DNA of 64,000 bases, taken from Pseudomonas lalkuanensis. Lineage in GTDB: Bacteria > Pseudomonadota > Gammaproteobacteria > Pseudomonadales > Pseudomonadaceae. Below, piece after piece: positions 25,717 to 34,577 of this stretch. The notes beneath the pieces are model-generated. The model did no database searches. It was not told the DNA's origin and saw only the letters and a list, made by a program, of their open reading frames with translations. The stretch spans positions 5,746,001 to 5,810,000 of the forward strand of contig NZ_CP043311.1 in assembly GCF_008807375.1 (NCBI RefSeq), in the 5' to 3' direction. The translations under genes and the position numbers were made by a program. The stretch's first letter is position 1; each line of letters begins with the position of its first letter.

Positions 25717-28034
25717 GCCTGCAACCCGTAAACCCCCGCTACAAACCCTACAAGGGCGCGGCGGCCGGTTGGGGTGCGCTGAAAAGCGTTACCCGCTTCT
25801 GGCTGGACAGCAAACAGCCGTTCAAGAACCTCCGCGCCCTGCTCAAGACCAACCAGAACGGCGGCTTCGACTGCCCCGGATGCGCCTGGGGCGACTCCCC
25901 CGAGGATGGTCGCGTCAAGTTCTGCGAGAACGGCGCCAAGGCGGTCAACTGGGAAGCCACCAAGCGCCGGGTGGATGCCGCCTTCTTCGCCCGCTACAGC
26001 GTCAGCCAGCTGCGCGAGCAGAGCGACTACTGGCTCGAATACCAGGGCCGCCTGACCCAGCCCATGCGTTACGACCGCCAGACCGACCACTACGTGCCGG
26101 TCAGCTGGGAGCACGCCTTCGCCCTGGTGGCCCGCCACCTGCGCAACCTGGAAAGCCCGCACCAGGCCGAGTTCTACACCTCCGGCCGCGCCAGCAATGA
26201 GGCGGCGTACCTGTACCAACTGTTCGTCCGCGCCTTCGGCACCAACAATTTCCCCGACTGCTCGAACATGTGCCACGAGGCCAGCGGCGTGGCCCTCATC
26301 CAGAGCGTCGGCGTGGGCAAGGGCAGCGTGACCTTCCACGATTTCGAGCATGCCGACGCCATCTTCGTATTCGGGCAGAACCCCGGCACCAACCACCCGC
26401 GCATGCTCGAACCGCTGCGCGAAGCGGTGAAGCGCGGCGCCCAGGTGGTCTGCTACAACCCGCTCAAGGAGCGCGGCCTGGAGCGTTTCCAGCACCCGCA
26501 GCACGCCCTGGAAATGCTCAGCAACGGCTCGCGCCCGCTGAACACGGCCTTCTTCCGCCCGGCCCTGGGTGGCGACATGGCCGCCATCCGCGGCATCGCC
26601 AAGTTCCTGCTGCAGTGGGAGCGTGAGGCCCAGGCGAACGGCGAGGCGCCGGTGTTCGACCACGCGTTCATCGCCGAGCACACCACTGGCGTGGACGCCT
26701 ACCTGGCTGAGGTAGACGCCACGCCCTGGACGCAGATCGAGCAGCAGTCGGGCCTGGCCCTGGAGGAAATCGAGACCTCCGCACGCATCTACCGCGATGC
26801 CGGGAATGTGATCATCTGCTGGGCGATGGGCATCACCCAGCACCGCCATTCGGTGCCGACCATCCAGGAAATCGTCAACCTGCAACTGTTGCGCGGCAAC
26901 GTCGGCCGCCCCGGCGCTGGCCTCTGCCCGGTGCGCGGTCACAGCAACGTCCAGGGCGACCGCACCATGGGCATCAACGACCGCCCACCGGCGGCGCTGC
27001 TGGATGCGCTGGAAAGGCGCTTCGGTTTCAAGGTGCCGCGGGAGAATGGCCACAACACGGTGGAAGCGATCAACGCCATGCGGGGTGGCGAGGCCAAGGT
27101 CTTCATCGGCCTTGGCGGCAACTTCGCCCAGGCCACCCCGGATAGCCATCGCACCCACGCCGCGTTGCGGAACTGCGAGCTGACGGTGCAGATCAGCACC
27201 AAGCTCAATCGCAGCCACCTCACGGTTGGCCAGGAGGCGCTGATCCTGCCGTGCCTGGGCCGTACCGACATCGATCGCCAGCTCGAAGGGCCCCAGGCGG
27301 TGACGGTGGAAGACTCCTTCAGCATGATCCACGCGTCCTATGGTCAGCTGGAGCCCTCTTCCAGCGAAATGCGCTCGGAGCCGGCCATCGTCGCCGGTAT
27401 TGCCAAGGCCACCCTGGGCAACCACCCAGTGGACTGGGACGCGCTGATCGCCAACTACGACCGTATCCGCGACCTGATCGCCGACACCATTCCCGGCTTC
27501 GAGGACTTCAACCGTCGCGTGCGGCATCCGGGGGGGTTCTACCTGGGCAACGCCGCCAACGTCCGGCGGTGGAGCACGCAAAGCGGCCGCGCCAACTTCG
27601 CGGCCAATCCGCTACCGGCCGACCTGCTCCACGAGAAGGTCCGCAGCACTGGCGAGACGCCGCACCTGATCCTCCAGACGCTGCGCTCCCACGACCAGTA
27701 CAACACCACCATCTACGGCCTGGATGATCGCTATCGCGGCGTACGCGGGCAGCGCGAAGTGGTCTTCGCCAATGAGGCCGACATCCGCCGCCTGGGCTTC
27801 GAACCGGGGCAGAAGGTGGACATGGTCACGCTCTGGGACGATGGCGTGGAGCGACGGGTCTCCGGCTTCAGCCTGCTGGCCTTCGACGTCCCCGCGGGCC
27901 AGGCCGCCGCCTACTACCCGGAAACCAACCCGCTGGTTCCGCTGGAAAGCTACGGCGATGGCAGCTACACCCCCACGTCCAAGTTCGTGGCCATCCGCCT
28001 CGAAGCCTCCCGCGATAACGGCCGCATCCTCTGA
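25713..28034 (+). CDS. FdhF/YdeP family molybdopterin oxidoreductase
   Basis: 773 residues from MSLQPVNPRYKPYKG. N-terminal cysteines in FDCPGCAWGD and KFCENGAK suggest an iron-sulfur site. The central region has molybdopterin-domain motifs such as FTSGRASNEAAYLYQLFVRA, DCSNMCHEASG and FGQNPGTNHPRML. The C-terminal part is a molybdopterin-dinucleotide binding domain (LRSHDQYNTTIYGLDDRYRGV). YdeP in E. coli is linked to acid resistance; the substrate is not known. Co-translation with fdhD points to a sulfurated Mo cofactor. Confidence 0.9.
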   Translation: MSLQPVNPRYKPYKGAAAGWGALKSVTRFWLDSKQPFKNLRALLKTNQNGGFDCPGCAWGDSPEDGRVKFCENGAKAVNWEATKRRVDAAFFARYSVSQLREQSDYWLEYQGRLTQPMRYDRQTDHYVPVSWEHAFALVARHLRNLESPHQAEFYTSGRASNEAAYLYQLFVRAFGTNNFPDCSNMCHEASGVALIQSVGVGKGSVTFHDFEHADAIFVFGQNPGTNHPRMLEPLREAVKRGAQVVCYNPLKERGLERFQHPQHALEMLSNGSRPLNTAFFRPALGGDMAAIRGIAKFLLQWEREAQANGEAPVFDHAFIAEHTTGVDAYLAEVDATPWTQIEQQSGLALEEIETSARIYRDAGNVIICWAMGITQHRHSVPTIQEIVNLQLLRGNVGRPGAGLCPVRGHSNVQGDRTMGINDRPPAALLDALERRFGFKVPRENGHNTVEAINAMRGGEAKVFIGLGGNFAQATPDSHRTHAALRNCELTVQISTKLNRSHLTVGQEALILPCLGRTDIDRQLEGPQAVTVEDSFSMIHASYGQLEPSSSEMRSEPAIVAGIAKATLGNHPVDWDALIANYDRIRDLIADTIPGFEDFNRRVRHPGGFYLGNAANVRRWSTQSGRANFAANPLPADLLHEKVRSTGETPHLILQTLRSHDQYNTTIYGLDDRYRGVRGQREVVFANEADIRRLGFEPGQKVDMVTLWDDGVERRVSGFSLLAFDVPAGQAAAYYPETNPLVPLESYGDGSYTPTSKFVAIRLEASRDNGRIL

Positions 28035-28167
28035 CGTGGCCGCCCCCCGGGCCGGCGTCGGCCAGCCCGGGGCGCGACAAAGCCTGCACACAATGGCACG
28101 ACTGAAATCATTCTTTAATTGAGCCAAGAGAAGTTTGTTTCGCGAACTTGTATTCGCCAGAAACAAT

Positions 28168-28196
28168 TTGAAATACGGATTCGATGCCTATATAAA
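28168..28196 (+). promoter_or_regulatory. Sigma-70-type promoter candidate
   Basis: TTGAAA and TATAAA are separated by exactly 17 bases. The start would be near 28203, giving a leader of about 230 nt before the glycine-zipper gene. Confidence 0.5.
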
Positions 28197-28369
28197 GTCA
28201 CGACGGAACTTTATAGTTTCTTGGCAATTCGCCAGCATCGGAAGAGGCTGAAAGGCTTGAAAAAAGCGGGTAGGAACAGGTGTCTGACAGCCCTGAGCCA
28301 AAAAAGTTCTGCCAAATAAACAGATAATTAAAAAAATAGGAAAAGTTGCTACTTTTCGTCGCCAGATAC

Positions 28370-28397
28370 TTGCTTAAGAAAATTCCTACAGTAAATA
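28370..28397 (+). promoter_or_regulatory. Proximal promoter candidate
   Basis: TTGCTT and TAAATA are spaced by 16 bases just upstream of the leader hairpin. The start would be near 28404. Confidence 0.35.
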
Positions 28398-28424
28398 TCG
28401 CCTCACCAAAACCACTGAGGCGAT
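28397..28424 (+). promoter_or_regulatory. Hairpin enclosing the ribosome binding site
   Basis: ATCGCCTCA (28397-28405) pairs perfectly with TGAGGCGAT (28416-28424) around a ten-base loop. The right arm contains GAGGCG, the only good Shine-Dalgarno, eight bases before the ATG at 28432. Folding would mask translation. Confidence 0.55.
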
Positions 28425-28431
28425 CCTCACC

Positions 28432-28914
28432 ATGAAGTACACCTCGATCCTTCTTCTGTCTCTTGGCCTGGCCAGCGGCAGCGCCTTTGCAGGCGGCAAT
28501 ACCGATGCCGGTATTGGCGGCGCGCTGGGTGGGGTCCTGGGTTCTGTTGTCGGCAACGCTGTTGGCGGCAGCACTGGCGCAGCAATTGGCGCCGGCGTAG
28601 GTGGTGCCGCGGGCGGTGCAGTAGCAGCCCCGAAACGTAACCGTACCGAAGCCGCCATCGGCGGTGGCCTGGGCGCGGCGGGTGGCCAAGTTGTCGGCCG
28701 GCAAATGGGCGGCACCACTGGCGGCCTGATCGGTGCAGCGCTCGGCGGTGGCGCCGGCGGCGCCCTCGGCAACGAGTTCGGTGACCGCAACCGCTACGAC
28801 GATGACGACTACGATGATGACCATCGCCACTATCGTCGTGCCTACCGCGACCACCCTGGCCGTGGACACGCCTGGGGCCATCGCAAGCACAAGCACCGCC
28901 ACTGGGACGATTGA
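28432..28914 (+). CDS. Exported glycine-zipper protein 1
   Basis: 160 residues. A signal peptide is clear (MKYTSILLLSLGLASGSAFA, cleavage after AFA). Residues about 22-115 are Gly/Ala repeats of GxxxG type (GNAVGGSTGAAIGAGVGG, EAAIGGGLGAAGG), typical of glycine-zipper membrane-inserting or oligomer-forming segments. The tail about 116-160 is highly charged, rich in Asp, His and Arg (YDDDDYDDDHRHYRR), and could bind metals. It is the larger of two tandem paralogues. Function unknown; an outer-membrane or periplasmic role is inferred. Confidence 0.85.
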   Translation: MKYTSILLLSLGLASGSAFAGGNTDAGIGGALGGVLGSVVGNAVGGSTGAAIGAGVGGAAGGAVAAPKRNRTEAAIGGGLGAAGGQVVGRQMGGTTGGLIGAALGGGAGGALGNEFGDRNRYDDDDYDDDHRHYRRAYRDHPGRGHAWGHRKHKHRHWDD

Positions 28915-28928
28915 TCAACGCACCCACG

Positions 28929-28955
28929 AAAAAGCCCGCTTCAAGCGGGCTTTTT
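28929..28955 (+). terminator. Intrinsic terminator after glycine-zipper gene 1
   Basis: AAAAAGCCCGCTT and AAGCGGGCTTTTT form a near-perfect hairpin ending in five T. Confidence 0.9.
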
Positions 28956-29083
28956 CCAGACATGAGGCCTGGTCGAACGACAGCCGGCCCTTTCCCGCCC
29001 CCATAATCTGACCTGCGTCATGGCCCCCCCTGGACAAGCCGAGGGACCATGGACATCCCCCTTTGCAATGGAGACAAAGCACG

Positions 29084-29482
29084 ATGCGTAAAGCAGTAAC
29101 CGCCCTCGCCCTCAGCCTGCTGGCCACTCAGGCCGTAGTGGCTGGCGAAACCACCAACAATGCCATCGGCGGCGGCCTCGGCGGCGCCCTGGGCAACGTC
29201 GTCGGCAACGCCGTCGGCGGCAGCACCGGCGCAGCCATTGGCGCCGGCCTGGGTGGTGCAGCGGGTAGCGCCATGACCGCCAGGAGCGGCAAGAAGACCG
29301 AAGCCGCCATCGGCGGTGGTCTGGGTGCCGCCGGCGGTTCGGTAGCCGGTCGCGCACTGGGCGGCTCCACCGGTTCCGCCATCGGCGCGGGCCTGGGTGG
29401 CGCAGCGGGTGGCGCCATCGCCACCGAGCTGACCAAGGACGATCACGACGGCCATGGCAAGCACCGCAAGCATCGCCACTGA
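29084..29482 (+). CDS. Exported glycine-zipper protein 2
   Basis: 132 residues from MRKAVTALALSLLATQAVVA, a signal peptide; a GGAGA ribosome site precedes this ATG, and an earlier in-frame ATG at 29063 is weaker. The Gly/Ala region repeats the same modules as its neighbour (GNAVGGSTGAAIGAGLGG, TEAAIGGGLGAAGG) and adds a third zipper (GGSTGSAIGAGLGG). The tail is short, His/Lys/Asp-rich (KDDHDGHGKHRKHRH). It arose with protein 1 by tandem duplication. Each gene has its own terminator, so they can be expressed separately. Confidence 0.85.
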   Translation: MRKAVTALALSLLATQAVVAGETTNNAIGGGLGGALGNVVGNAVGGSTGAAIGAGLGGAAGSAMTARSGKKTEAAIGGGLGAAGGSVAGRALGGSTGSAIGAGLGGAAGGAIATELTKDDHDGHGKHRKHRH

Positions 29483-29496
29483 TCGCTGCACCCATG

Positions 29497-29524
29497 AAAA
29501 AGCCCGGCATATGCCGGGCTTTTT
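29497..29524 (+). terminator. Intrinsic terminator, perfect palindrome
   Basis: AAAAAGCCCGGCAT and its exact complement ATGCCGGGCTTTTT are adjacent. It may work in both directions between glycine-zipper gene 2 and sstT. Confidence 0.9.
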
Positions 29525-29539
29525 CGTTGCGCGCGGGAA

Positions 29540-30787
29540 TCAGCCGATCTGCTGTTCGGCGCGCGCCTCATCCACATCGCCGCTGGCCATGCAGGCGGCC
29601 GCGGTAAAGAGAACGTCAGTGGACGAGTTGAGCGCGGTTTCGGCGGCGTCCTGAAGGATACCGATGATGAAACCGACGGCGACCACCTGCATCGCCACTT
29701 CGCTGGGAATGCCGAACAGGCTGCAGGCCAGAGGGATCAGCAGCAGGGAACCACCGGCCACGCCGGAAGCGCCACAGGCACAGATGGACGCCACCACGCT
29801 GAGCAGGATGGCGGTGGGAATGTCCACGGCGATGCCCAGGGTCTTCACCGCCGCCAGGGTCAGCACGGTGATAGTGATAGCCGCGCCAGCCATGTTGATG
29901 GTGGCACCCAGGGGAATGGAGATCGAGTAGGTGTCCTCGTGCAGGCCGAGCTTTTCCGACAGCTGCAGGTTCACCGGGATGTTGGCGGCGGAGCTGCGGG
30001 TGAAGAAGGCGGTGATGCCGCTTTCACGCAGGCAGGTCAGCACCAGCGGATAGGGATTGCGGCGAATCTTCCAGAACACGATCAGCGGGTTCACCACGAG
30101 GGCCACGAAGAGCATGCAGCCCAGCAGCACCGCCAGCAGGTGCGCGTAGTCGACCAGCACGCCGACGCCGTTCTCCGCGAGGGTCGAGGCCACCAGGCCG
30201 AAGATGCCCAGCGGGGCGAAGCTGATCACCACACGGACGATCAGCGACACGCCATGGGACAGGTCGCTGAACACGGCACGGGTGGTCTCGCTGCCCTGGC
30301 GGATGGCGATACCCAGGCCAACCGCCCAGACCAGGATGCCGATGAAATTGGCTTCCATCAGCGCGGTCACCGGGTTGGCTACCGCGCTGCTCAGCAGGCC
30401 CAGCAGGACCTCGGAGATGTTGCCGGGCGGAGCGAGGTCATTGGCGCTGGTAGTCAGGGCAATGGTCGACGGGAAAACGCTGGAAGCCAGCACCGCCACT
30501 ACCGCTGCGGCGAATGTGCCGATCAGGTAGAGGAACAGGATCGGCTTGATATGGGTGCGCTCACCCGGCTTGTGGTTGGCGATGGCGGCGATCACCAGGA
30601 CGAACACCAGCACAGGCGCCACGGCCTTCAGGGCCATGACGAAGAGTTTGCCGAGCAGGCCGACGGCGCTGGCGTACGAAGGGGCGATCAGGGCGAGGGC
30701 GATGCCGGCGATCAGGCCGATGATGATCCGGGTCACCAGGCTGGTGCCTTTCAAGCGTTGCAGGATGGAGCCGTTTGCATGAGTCAT
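29540..30787 (-). CDS. sstT: Serine/threonine:sodium symporter SstT
   Basis: 415 residues of the dicarboxylate/amino acid:cation symporter family, with about eight membrane helices and two re-entrant loops. Diagnostic segments are [14 protein letters not shown] and [15 protein letters not shown], which form the substrate and sodium sites of this fold. The N-terminus [18 protein letters not shown] matches SstT. It imports serine and threonine with sodium. It is a single gene with its own upstream spacer. Confidence 0.93.
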   Translation of the reverse strand: MTHANGSILQRLKGTSLVTRIIIGLIAGIALALIAPSYASAVGLLGKLFVMALKAVAPVLVFVLVIAAIANHKPGERTHIKPILFLYLIGTFAAAVVAVLASSVFPSTIALTTSANDLAPPGNISEVLLGLLSSAVANPVTALMEANFIGILVWAVGLGIAIRQGSETTRAVFSDLSHGVSLIVRVVISFAPLGIFGLVASTLAENGVGVLVDYAHLLAVLLGCMLFVALVVNPLIVFWKIRRNPYPLVLTCLRESGITAFFTRSSAANIPVNLQLSEKLGLHEDTYSISIPLGATINMAGAAITITVLTLAAVKTLGIAVDIPTAILLSVVASICACGASGVAGGSLLLIPLACSLFGIPSEVAMQVVAVGFIIGILQDAAETALNSSTDVLFTAAACMASGDVDEARAEQQIG

Positions 30788-31086
30788 GGCAGGTACCGCT
30801 GAACGTCGGGCCGCACGACGAGCCGGCCCGGGGTGGACATTGAACCCCGATGACGCCCCGTCCTGGCTGTTCCAGATCAGGCGGAAAAGTAAAAGCCGGG
30901 CCGCGCGGTTCAGTACCTCGCAGCCGGGTGGGTCATTCGGGTTTGGCGCGCATTGTGCGGATTCACGCCGACAATGGATAGAGCGGGTGGACGCACGGGG
31001 CTTCGGATGTCGCTATTTCAGTTGTTTCGGGCCCAATGGATGAAAGTTGTCCGCATCGATGAACAGCCTGTAGGACGGGATGTGCG
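30788..31086. other. Intergenic region upstream of sstT
   Basis: About 300 bases between sstT and the thioesterase gene end. I see no gene, terminator or repeat here. Confidence 0.5.
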
Positions 31087-31524
31087 TCAGCTCTCAACCA
31101 CCAGCTCCGCCAACGCCGCGCGCAGGCTTTCCGGAATCGGCACCGGCCGGTTGCTGTCGCGGTCGACGAAGACGTGGACGAAGCGTCCGGCGGCGCAGGC
31201 TTCATCCTCGCCCTGCTTGAAGATCGCCAGCTCGTACTGCACCGAGCTGTTGCCCAGCTTGCCGACGCGCAGGCCGACCTCGATGCGGTCGGGGAAGGCG
31301 ATGGAGGCGAAGTAGTCGCAGGACGAACTCACCACGAAGCCCACGACGCCACCTTCGTGGATGTCCAGCCCACCCCGCTCGATCAGGTAGGTGTTAACCG
31401 CGCTGTCGAAGTAGCCGTAATAGACCACGTTGTTCACATGGCCGTAGATGTCGTTGTCGTGCCAGCGCGTGGTGATGGGCTGGAAGTGGCGGTAGTCACC
31501 GCGCAGGTGCCGGGGTTGGCTCAT
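31087..31524 (-). CDS. Acyl-CoA thioesterase, 4HBT hotdog family
   Basis: 145 residues. The hotdog-fold signature WHDNDIYGHVNNVVYYGYFDSAVN contains the catalytic Asp of 4-hydroxybenzoyl-CoA-type thioesterases. Last gene of a four-gene minus-strand operon, 34 bases after the alcohol dehydrogenase gene. It would release free acids from acyl-CoA made or used by the neighbouring enzymes. Substrate not determined. Confidence 0.88.
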   Translation of the reverse strand: MSQPRHLRGDYRHFQPITTRWHDNDIYGHVNNVVYYGYFDSAVNTYLIERGGLDIHEGGVVGFVVSSSCDYFASIAFPDRIEVGLRVGKLGNSSVQYELAIFKQGEDEACAAGRFVHVFVDRDSNRPVPIPESLRAALAELVVES

Positions 31525-31558
31525 GGAAGTCCTTGTATTCGGTTCGGGCGTCGGCGGA

Positions 31559-32722
31559 TCAGAAGGCAGCCTGGTAGATGGCCAGGGCCTGCGCTTCGCT
31601 GACCTCGCGCGGATTATTCACCAGCAGGCGCTGTTGCAACATGGCATCGCTGGCCAGGCGCGGCAGCATCCCCTCGGGCACACCGGCATCACGCAAGCGG
31701 GTGGGCAACCCACTGCGTTCGCTGAACGCGGCAAGTTCGAGGATCAACTGGTCGGTGAGCTCCGCCGCGCTGCCCGGCTTGAGCCTGCTGCCAAGCACCA
31801 GCGGCGCCAGCTCCGCGTAGAGAGGTGCTGCCACTTCGGCGTTGAAGCGGAGCACGTGGGGCAGCACCAGGGCGTTGGACAGGCCATGGGGAATATGGAA
31901 GTGCCCACCCAGCGGATAAGCCAGTGCATGCACGGCCGCTACCGGGGCATTGGCGAACGCCTGCCCGGCGAGGCATGCGCCCAGCAGCATGGCCTGGCGC
32001 GCTTCGCGGTTGCGGCCGTCCCGGACCACGGCGTCGAGGTTGCCGGCCAGCAGGCGCAGGGCCTCGCGGGCCAGCAGGTCGGACAGCGGATTCTTCTTCA
32101 GTTTGCTGGTGTAGGACTCGATGGCGTGGACCATGGCGTCGATCCCGGTGGCCGCAGTGACCGCCGCCGGCAGCCCAAGGGTCAGGTCGGCGTCGAGCAA
32201 GGCGAGGTCCGGCAGCAGCAGCGGCGAAACCACGCCCATCTTGGTGGTTTCGCCAGTGGTAACGATGGCGATGGGCGTCACCTCGGAGCCGGTACCGGCG
32301 GTGGTCGGCACCTGCAGCAGCGGAAGTCGCTGGCCGCGCGCGTTGCCCACACCGTAGATGTCAGCCAGCCCCTGCTGGCAGTCCGGGTGCGCCAGCAGCG
32401 CCACCAGCTTGGCCACGTCCATCGAGCTGCCGCCGCCGAAGCCCACCACCATCTGGGCGCCAAGGACCTTGCCCAGCTCCACGGCCTCCAGCACCACCGC
32501 CTCGGGCGGATCGGCCTGGACCTGGTCGTAGACCGCAACGCTGATGCCCTCGAGGGCAAACCCGAGGAGGATGTCATCCAGCAGCCCGAGCCGGGTGATG
32601 CCCGGGTCGGTGACCACCAGCACGCGGTGGGCGCCGCGCTCACGGCAGAGTTCGGCCAGGCGCGCGGCCGAGCCGGATTCGCAGAGGATCTGCGCGGTAG
32701 TGGCAAAGCTGAAGGGCTGCAT
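31559..32722 (-). CDS. Iron-containing alcohol dehydrogenase
   Basis: 387 residues from MQPFSFATTAQIL, preceded by GGAGGAC; 14 extra upstream codons are rejected. NAD-binding GFGGGSSMDVAKLVALL and the metal-binding region HALAYPLGGHFHIPHGLSNALVLPHVLRFN with its histidines identify the Fe-ADH family. It lies between an acyl-CoA dehydrogenase and a thioesterase, suggesting oxidation of an alcohol or hydroxyacid intermediate. Exact substrate unknown. Confidence 0.92.
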   Translation of the reverse strand: MQPFSFATTAQILCESGSAARLAELCRERGAHRVLVVTDPGITRLGLLDDILLGFALEGISVAVYDQVQADPPEAVVLEAVELGKVLGAQMVVGFGGGSSMDVAKLVALLAHPDCQQGLADIYGVGNARGQRLPLLQVPTTAGTGSEVTPIAIVTTGETTKMGVVSPLLLPDLALLDADLTLGLPAAVTAATGIDAMVHAIESYTSKLKKNPLSDLLAREALRLLAGNLDAVVRDGRNREARQAMLLGACLAGQAFANAPVAAVHALAYPLGGHFHIPHGLSNALVLPHVLRFNAEVAAPLYAELAPLVLGSRLKPGSAAELTDQLILELAAFSERSGLPTRLRDAGVPEGMLPRLASDAMLQQRLLVNNPREVSEAQALAIYQAAF

Positions 32723-32785
32723 CGGGGCGTCCTCCGTTGTCGTTGTGGAGGCGCACCGCATCACGCGGTGCGCCGGTTCGCCTGG

Positions 32786-34576
32786 TCAGAAGGCGAAGTG
32801 CGCCTCGGGCAGCGCCATCAGGCAATCGGCGCCGCCCAGCAGGGCCTCGCGGTGACTGCTGGCTCGCGGCAGCACGCGACGCAGGTAGAAGCGCGCGCTG
32901 TGCAGCTTGGCCTGATAGAAGTCCACCTCCGGGCTGCCCGCTTCCAGGGCGTCCTGGGCGCGCGCCGCCGCCTGCAACCAGAAGCCCGCCAATAGGACAT
33001 AGGCCGAGTACTGCAGGAAGTCCACCGAGGCGGCACCGATTTCCTCCGGGTTTTCCCGCACCCGGTCCAGCAGGGTCGCGGTGAGGCCACGCCACTCCTG
33101 CAGGCGCGCCAGCACAGCACCGGCCAGCTCGGCCAGTTCGGTGCGCGCAGCCTGGGCATCGGCCAGGGCGGAGAACTCGTCCTGCAGGGCGGCCAGTTCG
33201 GCACCGCCGTCGCCCATCAGCTTGCGGCGGATAAGGTCCAGCGCCTGGATGCCGTTGGTGCCTTCGTAAATCTGAGTGATGCGGCTGTCGCGCATCAGCT
33301 GCTCCATGCCCCACTCGCGGATGAACCCGTGGCCGCCGTAGACCTGCACACCGAGGCTGGCCACTTCCTGGCCCATGTCGGTGAGGAAGGCCTTGACGAT
33401 GGGGATCAGCAGCGCCGCGCGACGGCTGGCGGCCTTGCGCTGGGCCGCATCCGGATGGCCGTGCTCCAGGTCCAGCTGGCACGCGCAATAGGCGGCCAGC
33501 ATGCGGCTGCCTTCCACCAGGGTCTTCTGGGTCAGCAGCATCCGCCGCACATCGGGATGATGGATGATCGGGTCCGCCGGCTTTTCCGGCGCCGCCGGCC
33601 CTCCGAGGGCGCGGGACTGCAGGCGTTCGCGGGCATAGGCCAGGGCGCCCTGGAAAGCCTGTTCGCCGATGCCGAGCCCTTGCAGGCCGACCTGGAAGCG
33701 CGCGTCGTTCATCATGGTGAACATGCAGGCGAGGCCCTGGTTGGCTTCACCGATCAGCCAGCCGGTGGCGCCGTCGAAGTTCATCACGCAGGTGGCGGCG
33801 CCCTTGATGCCCATCTTGTGTTCGATGGCACCGCACGACACGGCGTTCTTCGTTCCCGGGCTTCCATCGGGGTTGGCGATGAACTTGGGCACCAGCAGCA
33901 GGCTGATGCCCTTCACCCCGGCCGGGGCATCCGGCAGTCGCGCCAGCACCAGGTGGACGATGTTCTCGGAAAGGTCCTGCTCGCCGCCACTGATGAAGAT
34001 CTTGCTGCCACTGACCTTGAAGCTGCCGTCGGCCTGGGGCTCGGCACGGGTGCGCAGCAGGGCCAGGTCGGTACCCGCCTGGGGTTCGGTGAGGCACATG
34101 GTGCCGGCCCAGTGGCCGCTGACCAGCTTCTCCAGATAGGCCTGCCTGAGGGCATCGCTGCCGTGCTTGTGGAGCGCCAGCACCGCACCCTCGGTCAGGC
34201 CCGAGTAGACGCGGAAGGACAGGCTGGCGCCCATCAGCATCTCGTGGAAATTGCACGCGACCATCTGCGGGAAGCCCTGGCCGCCAAATTCCTGCGGACC
34301 GGTCATGCTGGCCCAGCCGTTGTCACAGTACTGCCGATAGGCCTCGCGAAAGCCCTTGGGCGTGGTCACCGCGCCCTGCTCCAGGGTCACGCCTTCTTCG
34401 TCGCTGTTGCGGTTCAGCGGCGAGACCACTTCGGCGGCATAGCGCGCGCCCTCTTCCAGCACACCGTCGATCAGTTCGCGGTCCAGGCCGTTGGCCAGCA
34501 CCTCGCAGTGGGCGGAAACGTCGAAGAGTTCGTGGAGCACGAAGCGCATGTCGCGCAGGGGTGCCTTGTAAGCCAT
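32786..34576 (-). CDS. Acyl-CoA dehydrogenase (about 600-residue class)
   Basis: 596 residues, the long class with an extra C-terminal helical domain. The flavin and substrate region includes MTGPQEFGGQGFPQMVACNF, MCLTEPQAGTDLALLRT and SKIFISGGEQDL. The catalytic base region is VYGGHGFIREWGMEQLMRDSRITQIYEGTNGIQALDL. It performs the first, FAD-linked step of beta-oxidation, passing electrons to ETF. It begins one base after the stop of the hydroxyacyl-CoA dehydrogenase gene. Confidence 0.95.
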   Translation of the reverse strand: MAYKAPLRDMRFVLHELFDVSAHCEVLANGLDRELIDGVLEEGARYAAEVVSPLNRNSDEEGVTLEQGAVTTPKGFREAYRQYCDNGWASMTGPQEFGGQGFPQMVACNFHEMLMGASLSFRVYSGLTEGAVLALHKHGSDALRQAYLEKLVSGHWAGTMCLTEPQAGTDLALLRTRAEPQADGSFKVSGSKIFISGGEQDLSENIVHLVLARLPDAPAGVKGISLLLVPKFIANPDGSPGTKNAVSCGAIEHKMGIKGAATCVMNFDGATGWLIGEANQGLACMFTMMNDARFQVGLQGLGIGEQAFQGALAYARERLQSRALGGPAAPEKPADPIIHHPDVRRMLLTQKTLVEGSRMLAAYCACQLDLEHGHPDAAQRKAASRRAALLIPIVKAFLTDMGQEVASLGVQVYGGHGFIREWGMEQLMRDSRITQIYEGTNGIQALDLIRRKLMGDGGAELAALQDEFSALADAQAARTELAELAGAVLARLQEWRGLTATLLDRVRENPEEIGAASVDFLQYSAYVLLAGFWLQAAARAQDALEAGSPEVDFYQAKLHSARFYLRRVLPRASSHREALLGGADCLMALPEAHFAF

Positions 34577-34577
34577 G

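Larger units (their letters stand above)
28035..28431 (+). other. Intergenic leader of glycine-zipper gene 1
   Basis: About 400 AT-richer bases without a gene. It contains two promoter-like pairs (28168-28196 and 28370-28397) and a hairpin over the ribosome site (28397-28424), listed separately. Confidence 0.5.

Noticed and set aside
28081..28130. TGGCACGACTGAAATC as a second sigma-54 promoter
   Set aside because: The -24 half is good but the -12 GC is absent at the right spacing.
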